From Lentzea jiangxiensis (GTDB lineage: Bacteria; Actinomycetota; Actinomycetes; Mycobacteriales; Pseudonocardiaceae), in contig NZ_FNIX01000013.1 of assembly GCF_900104175.1 (NCBI RefSeq), positions 1 through 64,000 of the forward strand: DNA of 64,000 nucleotides, written 5' to 3'. The notes under the pieces were generated by a model that had not been told where the DNA came from, made no database searches, and saw only the letters and a program-made list of their open reading frames with translations. Made by a program: the position numbers and the translations under genes. This document shows, in pieces, positions 18,230-26,987 of the stretch (position 1 is the first letter of the stretch; each line of letters starts with the position of its first letter).

Positions 18230-19059
18230 CCGAGGACGTTCCCGCTGAGGTCGCCGCTCAGGACGACGGCAAGTTCAAGGTCAGGCTCACGAACTTCGAA
18301 GGTCCGTTCGACCTGCTGCTCCAGCTGATCTCGCAGCACACGCTGGACGTGACCGAGGTGGCGCTGCACCAGGTCACCGACGACTTCATCGCGCACCTCC
18401 GCGGCATGGGCGACGCGTGGGACCTCGACGAGACCACCGAGTTCCTCGTCATCGCCGCGACGCTGCTCGACCTGAAGGCCGCCCGCCTGCTGCCGACCGG
18501 CGACGTCGAGGACGAGGACGACCTCGCGTTGCTGGAGGCGCGCGACCTCCTGTTCGCCCGGCTGCTGCAGTACCGCGCGTACAAGCAGGTCGCGGCCCTG
18601 TTCGCGGAGCTGGAACAGGGCGCGTACCGGCGCTACCCGCGCTCGGTGTCGCTCGAACCGCGCTTCGAGGGCCTGCTGCCCGAGGTGATGCTCGGCGTCA
18701 CACCCGACAAGTTCGCCCTGATCGCGGCCGCCGCCTTCCGCCCGAAGCAGAAGCGGACGCTCTCGGTCGCGCACATCCACCAGCACCGCGTGTCGATCCG
18801 CGAGACCGCCGACGTGCTGCGGGCGTTGCTGATCGAGAAGGGCACCGCGTCGTTCTCCGAGATCATCGCCGACTGCACCGAGACCATGGAGGTCGTGGCG
18901 CGGTTCCTCGCGCTGCTGGAGCTGTACCGGGAGAAGTCGCTGGCCTTCGAGCAGGAGGACCCGCTCGGGCCGCTGCGGGTGACGTGGGTCGGCGGGTCGT
19001 TGGAGCAAGCGCAGGCGCAGGTGCACGCCGGCGACGAGGATGAGGACTACGGCGGATGA
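18226..19059 (+). CDS. scpA: segregation and condensation protein A (kleisin)
   Basis: 277 aa. The N-terminal kleisin domain is recognised from FKVRLTNFEGPFDLLLQLI and DVTEVALHQVTDDFIAHLR, followed by LVIAATLLDLKAARLLP. An acidic linker (VEDEDD) precedes the C-terminal winged-helix domain with SFSEIIADCTETMEVVARFL and LLELYREKSLAFEQEDPLG. ScpA bridges SMC heads in the bacterial condensin. GTG start and stop overlap neighbours by 4 bases, consistent with stoichiometric co-expression of ScpA and ScpB. Confidence 0.94.
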   Translation: MTEDVPAEVAAQDDGKFKVRLTNFEGPFDLLLQLISQHTLDVTEVALHQVTDDFIAHLRGMGDAWDLDETTEFLVIAATLLDLKAARLLPTGDVEDEDDLALLEARDLLFARLLQYRAYKQVAALFAELEQGAYRRYPRSVSLEPRFEGLLPEVMLGVTPDKFALIAAAAFRPKQKRTLSVAHIHQHRVSIRETADVLRALLIEKGTASFSEIIADCTETMEVVARFLALLELYREKSLAFEQEDPLGPLRVTWVGGSLEQAQAQVHAGDEDEDYGG

Positions 19060-20294
19060 GCGAGCCACTGGTGGGGCCGGACGCGGCGGAGATCGAGGAG
19101 CCGGGGCCGGCGTTCGACGGGGGCGGGCCGGGGCGCCGCGAGGACGCGGCTGGTGCCGCTGAGCCCGGTGAGGCAGTGCCTGGTGCCGCTGAGCCCGGTG
19201 CCGGGGAGGCCGTTGGGTCCGCCGCCGGCGAGGGGGAGGCTGATGCTGCTCTCGACGACGCCGCTCCCGCTGCTGTCGTGCTGGACGCCGGGGCCGATGA
19301 CGCCTCGGCCGGATCCGGCGCGGCGGTCCCGCCCCCGGTATCTAGTCTACCGGGTGGCACCGACGAAAACGGCAGGTCAGGCGCCGGGGCTGGGGACAAC
19401 TCGGGTACTGGGGACAACTCCGGTACTGGGGACAACTCCGGCGCTGGGGACGGTTCCGGTGCCGAGCCCGAGTCGGACGCCGCTCTCGACGACGCCGCTC
19501 CCGCCGCGGTCGTGCTCGCCGAGCCGGAAGCCGGGTCCGCCGCCGGGGTGAAGGCAGGTGCCGCGAAGCCGCGCACCGCCAAGAGCGGCGCTCGCGCCAA
19601 GGCGAAGCCCGTCGCTGCCCCCGAGCCCGCAGCCGCCGCCACTGCCGAACCGCAGACCGGCGACGAGCCCGACACCGACGCCGCCACCCTCGAGGCCCAG
19701 CTCCTCGCCGCCGCCCCCGAAGAGGCCATCGAGGACAGCGGTCTGCCGGACCTCACCGACGACGCCACGTTCGAGGCCGCGATCGAGTCCGTGCTGCTCG
19801 TCGTCGACAGCCCGATCGCCGAAGACCAGCTCAGCAGTGCCCTCGAGCAGCCGGTGAAGCGGGTCAAGGCGGCACTCCGTAGACTGTCGAGCCGGTACAC
19901 CGAGTCCGGCAGCGGCATCGACCTGCGCAGGGCGGGGGACGGCTGGCGGTTCTACACGCGGGACCGGTTCGCCCCGTTCGTGGAGAAGCTGCTGCTCGAC
20001 GGTCAGCGCGCGAAACTCACCCGCGCGGCCCTGGAGACGCTCGCGGTGATCGCCTACCGGCAGCCCGTGACGAGGGCGCGGATCGCGGCGGTTCGCGGCG
20101 TCAACGTGGACGGTGTGATCCGGACCCTGGTCGCCCGGGGGCTCATCGAGGAGACGGGCACCGACAGCGACACGGGTGGGATCCTGTACCGCACTACCGA
20201 ACTGTTCCTGGAGCGGTTGGGGCTGTCGTCGTTGCACGACCTGCCGCCAATCGCGCCGCTGCTGCCCGAAGTGGATGCGATCGACGATGTCTGA
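19056..20294 (+). CDS. scpB: segregation and condensation protein B with long low-complexity N-terminal extension
   Basis: 412 aa, about twice the usual ScpB length. The conserved double winged-helix core starts near residue 232 (ATFEAAIESVLLVVDSPIAE). It contains RAGDGWRFYTRDRFAPFVEK, TRAALETLAVIAYRQPVTRA and RGLIEETGTDSDTGGILY. Residues 1-230 are Ala/Gly/Pro/Asp/Glu-rich and hold duplicated words (DAALDDAAPAAVVL at 63-76 and 141-154) and DNSGTG repeats. An internal start near the core cannot be excluded, but the ATG at 19056 forms the usual ATGA overlap with scpA. The end overlaps rluB by 8 bases. Confidence 0.92.
   Translation: MSEPLVGPDAAEIEEPGPAFDGGGPGRREDAAGAAEPGEAVPGAAEPGAGEAVGSAAGEGEADAALDDAAPAAVVLDAGADDASAGSGAAVPPPVSSLPGGTDENGRSGAGAGDNSGTGDNSGTGDNSGAGDGSGAEPESDAALDDAAPAAVVLAEPEAGSAAGVKAGAAKPRTAKSGARAKAKPVAAPEPAAAATAEPQTGDEPDTDAATLEAQLLAAAPEEAIEDSGLPDLTDDATFEAAIESVLLVVDSPIAEDQLSSALEQPVKRVKAALRRLSSRYTESGSGIDLRRAGDGWRFYTRDRFAPFVEKLLLDGQRAKLTRAALETLAVIAYRQPVTRARIAAVRGVNVDGVIRTLVARGLIEETGTDSDTGGILYRTTELFLERLGLSSLHDLPPIAPLLPEVDAIDDV
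19386..19457 (+). repeat. 18-bp coding tandem repeat inside scpB
   Basis: Four units of 18 bp: two identical (19404-19421 and 19422-19439, GGTACTGGGGACAACTCC) flanked by two diverged copies. They encode DNSGTG-like hexapeptides in the low-complexity N-terminal extension. A separate duplication of about 42 bp lies at 19242 and 19476 in the same region. Confidence 0.85.
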
Positions 20295-21021
20295 GAACGA
20301 GGGCGTGCGCCTGCAGAAGGTGCTGGCGCAGGCGGGGATCGCCTCGCGCCGTGCTTCGGAGGAGCTGATCGACCAGGGGCGGGTGCAGGTCGACGGCGTG
20401 GTCGTGCGCGAGCAGGGCCGGCGGATCGACCCGCAGACCGCTGTCGTGCACGTCGACGGGGTGCGGGTGCAGATCCGCGAGGACGTCGTCACCATCGCGC
20501 TCAACAAGCCGTTCGGGATGCTCTCCACGATGGAGGACGACCTGGGGCGTCCGTGCGTGGGCGACCTGGTGCGCAACCGCGCGGAGCGGCTGTTCCACGT
20601 CGGGCGCCTCGACGCCGAGACCGAGGGTCTGCTGCTGCTCACGAACGACGGTGAGCTCGCGCACCGGCTGATGCACCCGAGCTACAACGTGAAGAAGACC
20701 TACCTCGCCGAGGTCCCCGGCCCGGTCGAGAAGGGGCTCGGCAAGAAGCTCAAGGCGGGCGTCGAGCTGGAGGACGGGCCGGTCAAGGTCGACTCCTTCA
20801 AGCTCATCAGCGCGGTGCCGGGCAAGGCGCTCGTCGAGGTCGTGCTGCACGAGGGCCGCAAGCACATCGTCCGCCGCCTGCTCGAGCACGTCGGCTACCC
20901 GGTGCAGTCGCTGGTCCGCGTCGCGATCGGCGAGGTGTCGCTCGGCAACCAGCGGCCCGGTTCGATGCGCGTGCTGAACCGCCAGGAAGTCGGCGGCCTC
21001 TACAAGATCGTCGGTCTCTGA
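20287..21021 (+). CDS. rluB: ribosomal large-subunit pseudouridine synthase, RluB/RsuA family
   Basis: 244 aa. An N-terminal S4 domain (VRLQKVLAQAGIASRRASEE) precedes the synthase domain with catalytic motif HVGRLDAETEGLLLLTNDG (catalytic Asp). LNKPFGMLSTMEDD is at its entry and VVLHEGRKHIVRRLLEHVGY is the conserved RxhR-like segment. The family makes a pseudouridine in 23S or 16S rRNA near the peptidyl-transferase centre. ATG 20287 overlaps the scpB stop by 8 bases; the scpA-scpB-rluB order is widely conserved. A long stem-loop ends the unit. Confidence 0.94.
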   Translation: MSENEGVRLQKVLAQAGIASRRASEELIDQGRVQVDGVVVREQGRRIDPQTAVVHVDGVRVQIREDVVTIALNKPFGMLSTMEDDLGRPCVGDLVRNRAERLFHVGRLDAETEGLLLLTNDGELAHRLMHPSYNVKKTYLAEVPGPVEKGLGKKLKAGVELEDGPVKVDSFKLISAVPGKALVEVVLHEGRKHIVRRLLEHVGYPVQSLVRVAIGEVSLGNQRPGSMRVLNRQEVGGLYKIVGL

Positions 21022-21043
21022 CCGCGACGCCGAAGAACACCCG

Positions 21044-21078
21044 TTCGCCCCTCCGGCCCCCAGAGCCGGAGGGGCGAA
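21044..21078 (+). terminator. long stem-loop after rluB
   Basis: A perfect 14-bp stem, TTCGCCCCTCCGGC (21044-21057) with GCCGGAGGGGCGAA (21065-21078), closes a 7-base loop 22 bases after the rluB stop. No U tract follows, as is common for actinobacterial terminators. Confidence 0.8.
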
Positions 21079-21190
21079 CTGCGGTGCACGCCCCGTGCGA
21101 CGAGAACGCTACGGCGATCTTGTTGTAAGGGGTCGGGACCCGCGCACTGAACAACACGGTGTAGACAACCGGTCTTGGGGGGAAGACTGA

Positions 21191-23923
21191 ATGCCACGCA
21201 CCGAACGCCCGCTGGACTGCGAGGACACCGAGCTCGGCGCGTTCGCCGCCGATCTGCGCAAGCTCCGGGAGAAGGCGGGCAGACCGTCCTACCGGGCCCT
21301 CGCCTCACGCGCGCATTACTCCGCGGCCACGCTGTCGGACGCCGCCGGCGGCAAGAAGCTGCCCAGTCTCGCGGTCACGCTCGCGTACGTCACGGCGTGT
21401 GAGGGCGACGCGGAGGAGTGGGAACGGCGCTGGCGTGCCATCGCGGCGCCTCCCGGCCGGACGGCCGAGGCGCCGTACGTCGGACTGAAGGCGTTCCAGG
21501 AAGAGGACGCCGACCGGTTCCACGGCCGCGAGAAGCTCACCGCGAAACTGGTCGAGCTCACACGCGCACGGCCGTTCGTCGGGGTGTTCGGCGCGAGCGG
21601 GTCGGGCAAGTCGTCGTTGTTGCGGGCCGGTCTGATCCCGCGCCTTCCGCGGGCGCTGATCTTCACGCCCGGCGTCCAGCCCCTCGACGAGTGCGCCGTC
21701 CGCCTCGCGCGCCTCACCGGGCAGTCCGCCGTCGTGCTGAGCCACGAGCTCGCGGACCCGGCGGCGCTGGGCCTGCTGATCCGGCAGTTCGACGAGGAAC
21801 TGGTGCTCGTCGTGGACCAGTTCGAGGAGGTCTTCACCCTCTGCGGGCCCGAGCAGCGGGACTGGTTCGTGCGGGCTCTCGTCGGCGCCCCGCACGTGGT
21901 CATCGGCGTGCGGGCCGACTTCTACGGCCACGTCGGCCGCCACCCCGAGCTCGTCGAGGCTCTGGAGGACGCGCAGGTGCTCGTCGGTCCGCTGACGACG
22001 GACGAGCTGCGCCGCGCGATCACCGAACCGGCCCGGCACGTCGGGGCGACCGTCGAGTCCGCCCTGGTCATCCGGCTGGTGGCCGACGTCGTGGGGCAGG
22101 CGTCGGCGCTGCCGCTCGTCCAGCACGCCCTCGTCGAGACCTGGCACCGCCGCCGCGGCATGACGCTCTCGCTCGCCGGCTACGAGGAGGCGGGCGGCGT
22201 CGAGCACGCCATCGCCCGCACCGCCGAGTCCGTCCACGAGCAGCTGAGCCCCGAGCAGCGGCAGATCGCCCGCCGCACGTTCCTGCGCCTGATCGCGCTC
22301 GGCGAGGGCATCGAGGACACGAAGCGCCGCGCGAACCGCGAGGACCTCGACGCCGAGGTCCTCGAACGCCTGGCCACGGCACGGCTGGTCACGCTCACCG
22401 AGCAGCACGCCGAACTCACCCACGAGGCGCTGATCCGGTCCTGGCCGCGCCTGCGCGAGTGGATCGACGAGGACCGCAACGCGCTGCGCGTGCACCACCA
22501 GCTCACCGAGGCCGCGGCGCAGTGGGACGGCGACCGCGACCTGCTCTACAAGGGCGCGCGGCTGGCCCAGGCGGCCGAGCTCGACCCCGAGTCGCTCACC
22601 GGACCCGAACGCGCCTTCCTCACCGCGAGCCAGGCCGACGGACGCCGCCGCGCACGCCGCACCCGAGTGGTGGTCAGCGTGCTGTCGGTGCTGGTCGTGC
22701 TGCTCGCGAGCAGCGTGGTGTTCGCGGCGGTCCAGGCCAGGGAGGCGACGCGGCAGCGCAACGACGCACTGGCCGGACGTGCCGCCACCGAGGTCATGCG
22801 GCTGCTCCCGACCGACCCGGACAAAGCGGCCCGGCTCGCCCTCGCGGCCCACGCCGTCACGCCCGCCACGGCCACGCGGGACGCCGTGCTGAACGCGGAC
22901 GCCGCCCGGTGGAGCTCGTACACCTCGACGCCGCAGATGCTGTCGTGGCCGGAGGGCGACTTCCTGACGCTGTCGACGAACAGCGAGTTCTTCCTCGGCA
23001 CCCTGGGCTCCGGTGTCACCTCGGCCACGGTGCTCTTCCGCGGCCGGACACCCGGCGACCGGCTCGCCCGCGTCGGCGAACGCGTGAACCGGACGGTGCT
23101 GAGCGGTGACGACCGGCGCGCGTTCACGCTGGAGGCCACCGGCGACGCGCAGGTCTGGGACGTCGCGCGGCCCGAGGAGCCGCAACGGCTCGGCACGATC
23201 GCGAAGGCACCGGCGGACCTGACCGTGAGCAGGGACGGCACCGCGGCCGCCGGTGTCGTGCGGACCGGCGAGCGCCCGCGGCACCGGGCGGTGGTCTGGG
23301 ACCTGCGCGACCCGGCCCGGCCGGCGGAGGTGGCGGTGCCGGTCGAGCACGTCCTCTCCGCCGTCATGAGCCCGTCGGGCCGGGAGATCGCCTTGCTGCG
23401 CAAGGACAACGGCACGGGCACGGCCTACGCCGAGATCTGGGTGCTCGACGGCCCGGCGCCCCGCCGGGGCACGTCGATCGCGCTGTCCGACGAGCCGCTG
23501 CAGGTCGTCACCTCGGCGGGCGGACGGGCGCTGGCCGTGCGGTTCGCCCGCGAGCTCGTCGTCTGGAGGACCGCGGGGGACGGCGAGCCGGTGCGGGTGC
23601 CGGTGGGCTCGTCGCGGGCCACCGCCGTGTTCGGCGACGACGACCGCAAGATCGCCGTGCAGACCGAGGCGTCGGTCGAGGTGTGGGACGTCGCCGGGGT
23701 CAGGGCGGGGTCGTTCGGGGGCTTCCGCGGCAACGTCCACGGGCTGCGCTACCGGGAACGGGAGCAGGCGTTCGGCGTGGTCGACTCGACGCCGTCGATG
23801 TGGACGCTGCACACCGACTTCGACAGGGTCGTCCGTGGGCTGTGCCGGGAGCGCGAGGCCGCACTGTCCGACGACGACTGGGCGAAGTACTTCCCCGGCG
23901 TCGAACGCGTGCCGGTCTGCTGA
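21191..23923 (+). CDS. HTH-nSTAND1 NTPase with transmembrane helix and beta-propeller-like C terminus
   Basis: 910 aa. Residues 1-85 form an XRE-like helix-turn-helix (LREKAGRPSYRALASRAHYS, AATLSDAAGGKKLPS). An nSTAND1 NTPase follows, with Walker A GVFGASGSGKSSLLRAGL near 134, Walker B LVLVVDQFEEVFTLCG near 210, and a winged-helix-like end THEALIRSWPRLREWIDED. One transmembrane helix lies at about 490-515. The C-terminal 400 residues look like degenerate WD40/propeller blades (VWDLRDPARPAEV, VEVWDVAGV) and end in a conserved-looking tail, SDDDWAKYFPGVERVPVC. STAND NTPases are signal-triggered switches; ligand and output are unknown. A close-architecture paralogue follows 260 bases downstream. 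Confidence 0.88.
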   Translation: MPRTERPLDCEDTELGAFAADLRKLREKAGRPSYRALASRAHYSAATLSDAAGGKKLPSLAVTLAYVTACEGDAEEWERRWRAIAAPPGRTAEAPYVGLKAFQEEDADRFHGREKLTAKLVELTRARPFVGVFGASGSGKSSLLRAGLIPRLPRALIFTPGVQPLDECAVRLARLTGQSAVVLSHELADPAALGLLIRQFDEELVLVVDQFEEVFTLCGPEQRDWFVRALVGAPHVVIGVRADFYGHVGRHPELVEALEDAQVLVGPLTTDELRRAITEPARHVGATVESALVIRLVADVVGQASALPLVQHALVETWHRRRGMTLSLAGYEEAGGVEHAIARTAESVHEQLSPEQRQIARRTFLRLIALGEGIEDTKRRANREDLDAEVLERLATARLVTLTEQHAELTHEALIRSWPRLREWIDEDRNALRVHHQLTEAAAQWDGDRDLLYKGARLAQAAELDPESLTGPERAFLTASQADGRRRARRTRVVVSVLSVLVVLLASSVVFAAVQAREATRQRNDALAGRAATEVMRLLPTDPDKAARLALAAHAVTPATATRDAVLNADAARWSSYTSTPQMLSWPEGDFLTLSTNSEFFLGTLGSGVTSATVLFRGRTPGDRLARVGERVNRTVLSGDDRRAFTLEATGDAQVWDVARPEEPQRLGTIAKAPADLTVSRDGTAAAGVVRTGERPRHRAVVWDLRDPARPAEVAVPVEHVLSAVMSPSGREIALLRKDNGTGTAYAEIWVLDGPAPRRGTSIALSDEPLQVVTSAGGRALAVRFARELVVWRTAGDGEPVRVPVGSSRATAVFGDDDRKIAVQTEASVEVWDVAGVRAGSFGGFRGNVHGLRYREREQAFGVVDSTPSMWTLHTDFDRVVRGLCREREAALSDDDWAKYFPGVERVPVC

Positions 23924-24183
23924 GCGGGACCTGAGCCGTGGGTGGTGGAGGTGCGCGGCCGCGCGACCCGGCGGTCCGGATCCGCGAGCAGGCCGTCCCC
24001 GGATGACCCGGCGGGAGCGGGAGCGGTACTTCGGGAGTCTCGACTTCGCCCCGCCGTGCCCGGGCTGAACCCGCAGCACGCGGCTGGTGGAACGATCACG
24101 AAGCAGGCGCCGGGGTGGTGATTGGTTAGCGGGGCGTTAGACGGCGGGCGAACCTCTGGTGGACAATCCGGCCAGGAGGCGGC

Positions 24184-26907
24184 ATGCCACGAGGGGAACG
24201 ACCGCTGGGTCCGGAGGACACCGCGCTGCTGCGGTTCGCCGGTGACCTGCGTCGACTGCGCGACCAGGCAGGCAAACCGAGCTACCGCGAGCTGGCTCGG
24301 CGGGCGAACTACTCGCCGACCGCGTTGTCCGACGCGGCCGGGGGCCGCAAGCTGCCCTCGCTCGCGCTGACGCTCGCCTTCGTACGGGCCTGCGAGGCTG
24401 ATCCCGCGCCGTGGACCAAGCGCTGGCGTGAGCTGGCCGCCGAACACGCCCAGCCGTTGCACCCGAACTCCCCGTACCCCGGCATCGAGCCGTTCACCGA
24501 GAACGACGCGAAGCACTACTTCGGACGTGAGTTCCTCGTCGAGCAGATCGTCGAGTCGGTCCGGGTGAGGCCGCTGACCGTCGTCTTCGGCGCCTCCGGT
24601 TCGGGCCGGACGTCGCTGCTGCCCGCCCTGGACGACGCCGTCGTGGTCACGCCGGGGGAGAACCCGGTCGAGGACCTGGCTGCCGCGCTGGCCGGCCTCT
24701 TCGCGACCACGACGGCGGACGTGCTCGCGGAGGAGATCCGGCAGGACCCCGACCACCTGCGCCTGCGGCTGCGGCAGCACCGCCCGGGCCTCGTGCTCCT
24801 CGTCGACGACGCCGAGAAGGCGTTCGGCGCGGACGACTTCACCGCCGCCGTCACCCGCTGCCCGCACGTCGTCCTCGCGGTGCGCGCCGACCACCGGCAG
24901 CGCTGGCACGAGCTCGGCGCGGGCGGGGACGCCGCCGAGATCACCGTCGAGCCGATGAGCGCGGACCAGCTGCGCCGCGCGATCACCGAGCCCGCCGCCG
25001 GGATCGGCGCGACCGTCGAGACGGCGGTGGTCGCGCGCCTGGTCGCCGACGCCGCGAACCAGCACTCGCTGCCGCTGGTGCAGCAGGCGCTCGCCGAGAC
25101 GTGGCGGCGCAAACGCGGCATGACGCTGTCGCTCGCCGGGTTCGAGGAGTCCGGCGGTGCCGAGCACGCCGTGGCGCGCGCCGCGGAGACGTTCTTCGCC
25201 GGCCTCGGCGAGCAGGACCGGGCGGCGGCACGGCAGGTCTTCCTGCGGCTGGTCTCCGTGCGGCGCGACGGGATCGCGCGACGCCGGGCACCCAGACCGC
25301 TCGACGTCGACGCGGACCTGCTCGACCGGCTCGCGAAGGCCAGGCTCGTCACGCTCACCGAGGACGGCGCCGAGCTCACCCACGACGCCTCGCTGCGCTG
25401 GCCGCGGCTGGCCGCGTGGATCGACGAGGAAGGCGAGAACCTCCGCACGCACCAGCAGCTCGTCACGGCGGTGGAGCTGTGGGAGGCGAGCGACCGCGAC
25501 CCGCTGGCGCTGTACCGGGGCGTGCGGCTGCGCAAGGCCAAGGAGCTCGGCGAGTTCCTGACGGTGCAGGAGCGCCGGTTCGTCGACATCAGCGCCCGGC
25601 GCGAGACGCGCCGCTCGACGGCGTTGATAGCGGTCGTGGCGGTGTTGATCGCGCTGGTGCCCGGAACGGTCGTGTACGCCCTCTCGAACGAACGCAAGAT
25701 CACCGAGCTGGCCGGCCGGGAGCTGGGCGGCAAGGCGATCTCGGCGTCCGAGGCGCTGATGGAGCAACGCCGGCCGTACGCGGACAAGTACGCGCTGGTC
25801 GGCTACCGGGTGAGTCCGTCGCCGGAGGCCGAGAAGGTGCTGCGGCTCGCGAACGCGGTGACGCGCGGCATCCCGTTCACCGGCACGCCGAAGGACGACG
25901 CGGACGTCGTGGTCGCGCCGCGCGGGGACATGGCCGCGGTCACCGACGCGGACGGCACCGACCGGATGTGGAGCCTCGACGAGGACGAGGCGGTGCCTGG
26001 CAAGAGGTTCGCCGACCGCCACCGGGTCGTCGAGCTCGCCGAACGCCGTGCCGTCACGAAGGACCACACCGGCCAGGAACACCTCTGGGCCGTCAGCGAC
26101 GCGGGCGACATCACCCACCTCTCGGCGCTGCCCGACCGGTTCCGCACGCTCGACCTCAGCCCGGACGGCTCGCGCATCGTCGGCAAGGTGGGCGGCGCGG
26201 GCGACGCCGGCCTCCCGACACCGGACGAGACCGAGCACGCGGAGCTCTACGACCTGAGCGACCCCCGGTTTCCCCGCAGGCTGCCGATGCCGGTGCGCAA
26301 CCCCGAGACGGTCGCGCTGAGCCACGACGGCCGCGAGCTCGCGACCGGCACCTGGGACTCGGACGCCGGCACCACGAAGATCGAGTTCTGGCACATCGGC
26401 GGCACCTACGAGCCCGCTTCTCCGGCGTTGTCGCAGAACGTCTACGTCCGCAGCATCACCTACAGCGGCGACGGCCGGTGGCTCGCCGTCGAGCACTCGC
26501 CCGAGTCGATCGTCGAGGTGTGGCAGCGGGTGCCGAGCGGCACACCGGTGCTGCGCGCGCGGCTCGAGACCACGCTGCGCTCCGGTGCCCGCGTCACGTT
26601 CGCCTCCGAAGATCGAGTGGCCGTCGTGCGGGACAACGTCTTCGAGGTCCAGCGGCTCTACGCGTCCGACCGCTCCCCGGACCGGCTCGTGTACGTCGTC
26701 GGGCACGGCAACTCGACGCGGGCGGTCCACCGGGCGCAGCACGACGACTTCCTCGTCCGCAGCGGGGGCCGCGATCCCGAGCTGCTGCCGTACGAGCTCG
26801 ACGCCGGCGCCATCATCAAGAGGATGTGTGAAAAAGACGGCGCCCGGCTCACGGACTCCGAATGGGTGAAGAGCTTCGGCGAAGTGGAGCGCGTCGAAGT
26901 GTGCTGA
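24184..26907 (+). CDS. second HTH-nSTAND1 NTPase-membrane-propeller protein, degenerate P-loop
   Basis: 907 aa, same domain order as the preceding protein: HTH (LRDQAGKPSYRELARRANYS, TALSDAAGGRKLPS), nSTAND1 domain, one transmembrane helix near 478-500 (ALIAVVAVLIALVPGTVVYAL), propeller-like C-terminal half, and tail LTDSEWVKSFGEVERVEVC. The P-loop reads FGASGSGRTSLL: the invariant Walker A lysine is replaced by arginine. Walker B is altered (LVLLVDDAEKAFGADD). So NTP hydrolysis may be lost or slowed here but retained in the partner. The ATG has GGAGG just upstream (CCAGGAGGCGGC). The two genes are co-directional, 260 bases apart, and likely arose by duplication. Confidence 0.87.
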   Translation: MPRGERPLGPEDTALLRFAGDLRRLRDQAGKPSYRELARRANYSPTALSDAAGGRKLPSLALTLAFVRACEADPAPWTKRWRELAAEHAQPLHPNSPYPGIEPFTENDAKHYFGREFLVEQIVESVRVRPLTVVFGASGSGRTSLLPALDDAVVVTPGENPVEDLAAALAGLFATTTADVLAEEIRQDPDHLRLRLRQHRPGLVLLVDDAEKAFGADDFTAAVTRCPHVVLAVRADHRQRWHELGAGGDAAEITVEPMSADQLRRAITEPAAGIGATVETAVVARLVADAANQHSLPLVQQALAETWRRKRGMTLSLAGFEESGGAEHAVARAAETFFAGLGEQDRAAARQVFLRLVSVRRDGIARRRAPRPLDVDADLLDRLAKARLVTLTEDGAELTHDASLRWPRLAAWIDEEGENLRTHQQLVTAVELWEASDRDPLALYRGVRLRKAKELGEFLTVQERRFVDISARRETRRSTALIAVVAVLIALVPGTVVYALSNERKITELAGRELGGKAISASEALMEQRRPYADKYALVGYRVSPSPEAEKVLRLANAVTRGIPFTGTPKDDADVVVAPRGDMAAVTDADGTDRMWSLDEDEAVPGKRFADRHRVVELAERRAVTKDHTGQEHLWAVSDAGDITHLSALPDRFRTLDLSPDGSRIVGKVGGAGDAGLPTPDETEHAELYDLSDPRFPRRLPMPVRNPETVALSHDGRELATGTWDSDAGTTKIEFWHIGGTYEPASPALSQNVYVRSITYSGDGRWLAVEHSPESIVEVWQRVPSGTPVLRARLETTLRSGARVTFASEDRVAVVRDNVFEVQRLYASDRSPDRLVYVVGHGNSTRAVHRAQHDDFLVRSGGRDPELLPYELDAGAIIKRMCEKDGARLTDSEWVKSFGEVERVEVC

Positions 26908-26952
26908 CCGCCGTGATGTACGGGAAACAACCCGCAGTTGAGCAAACACGCA

Positions 26953-26981
26953 TTGTGAAGCAGAGATCCACTCTCTAGGGT
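26953..26981 (+). promoter_or_regulatory. promoter placing transcription start at the permease GTG
   Basis: TTGTGA (26953-26958), a 17-base spacer and TAGGGT (26976-26981) fit a housekeeping promoter. Transcription would start about 7 bases after the -10, that is at the GTG codon 26988. No Shine-Dalgarno lies between, so a leaderless mRNA is likely. Confidence 0.55.
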
Positions 26982-26987
26982 GACCGA

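Noticed and set aside
19386-19457. Direct repeats considered as a CRISPR-like array
   Set aside because: They are contiguous 18-bp in-frame units with no spacers, encoding low-complexity protein.
23749-26949. A 1066-codon open frame on the minus strand across the nSTAND1 genes
   Set aside because: It is antisense to two well-supported proteins and is Arg/Asp/His-rich; long antisense frames are expected at this GC content.
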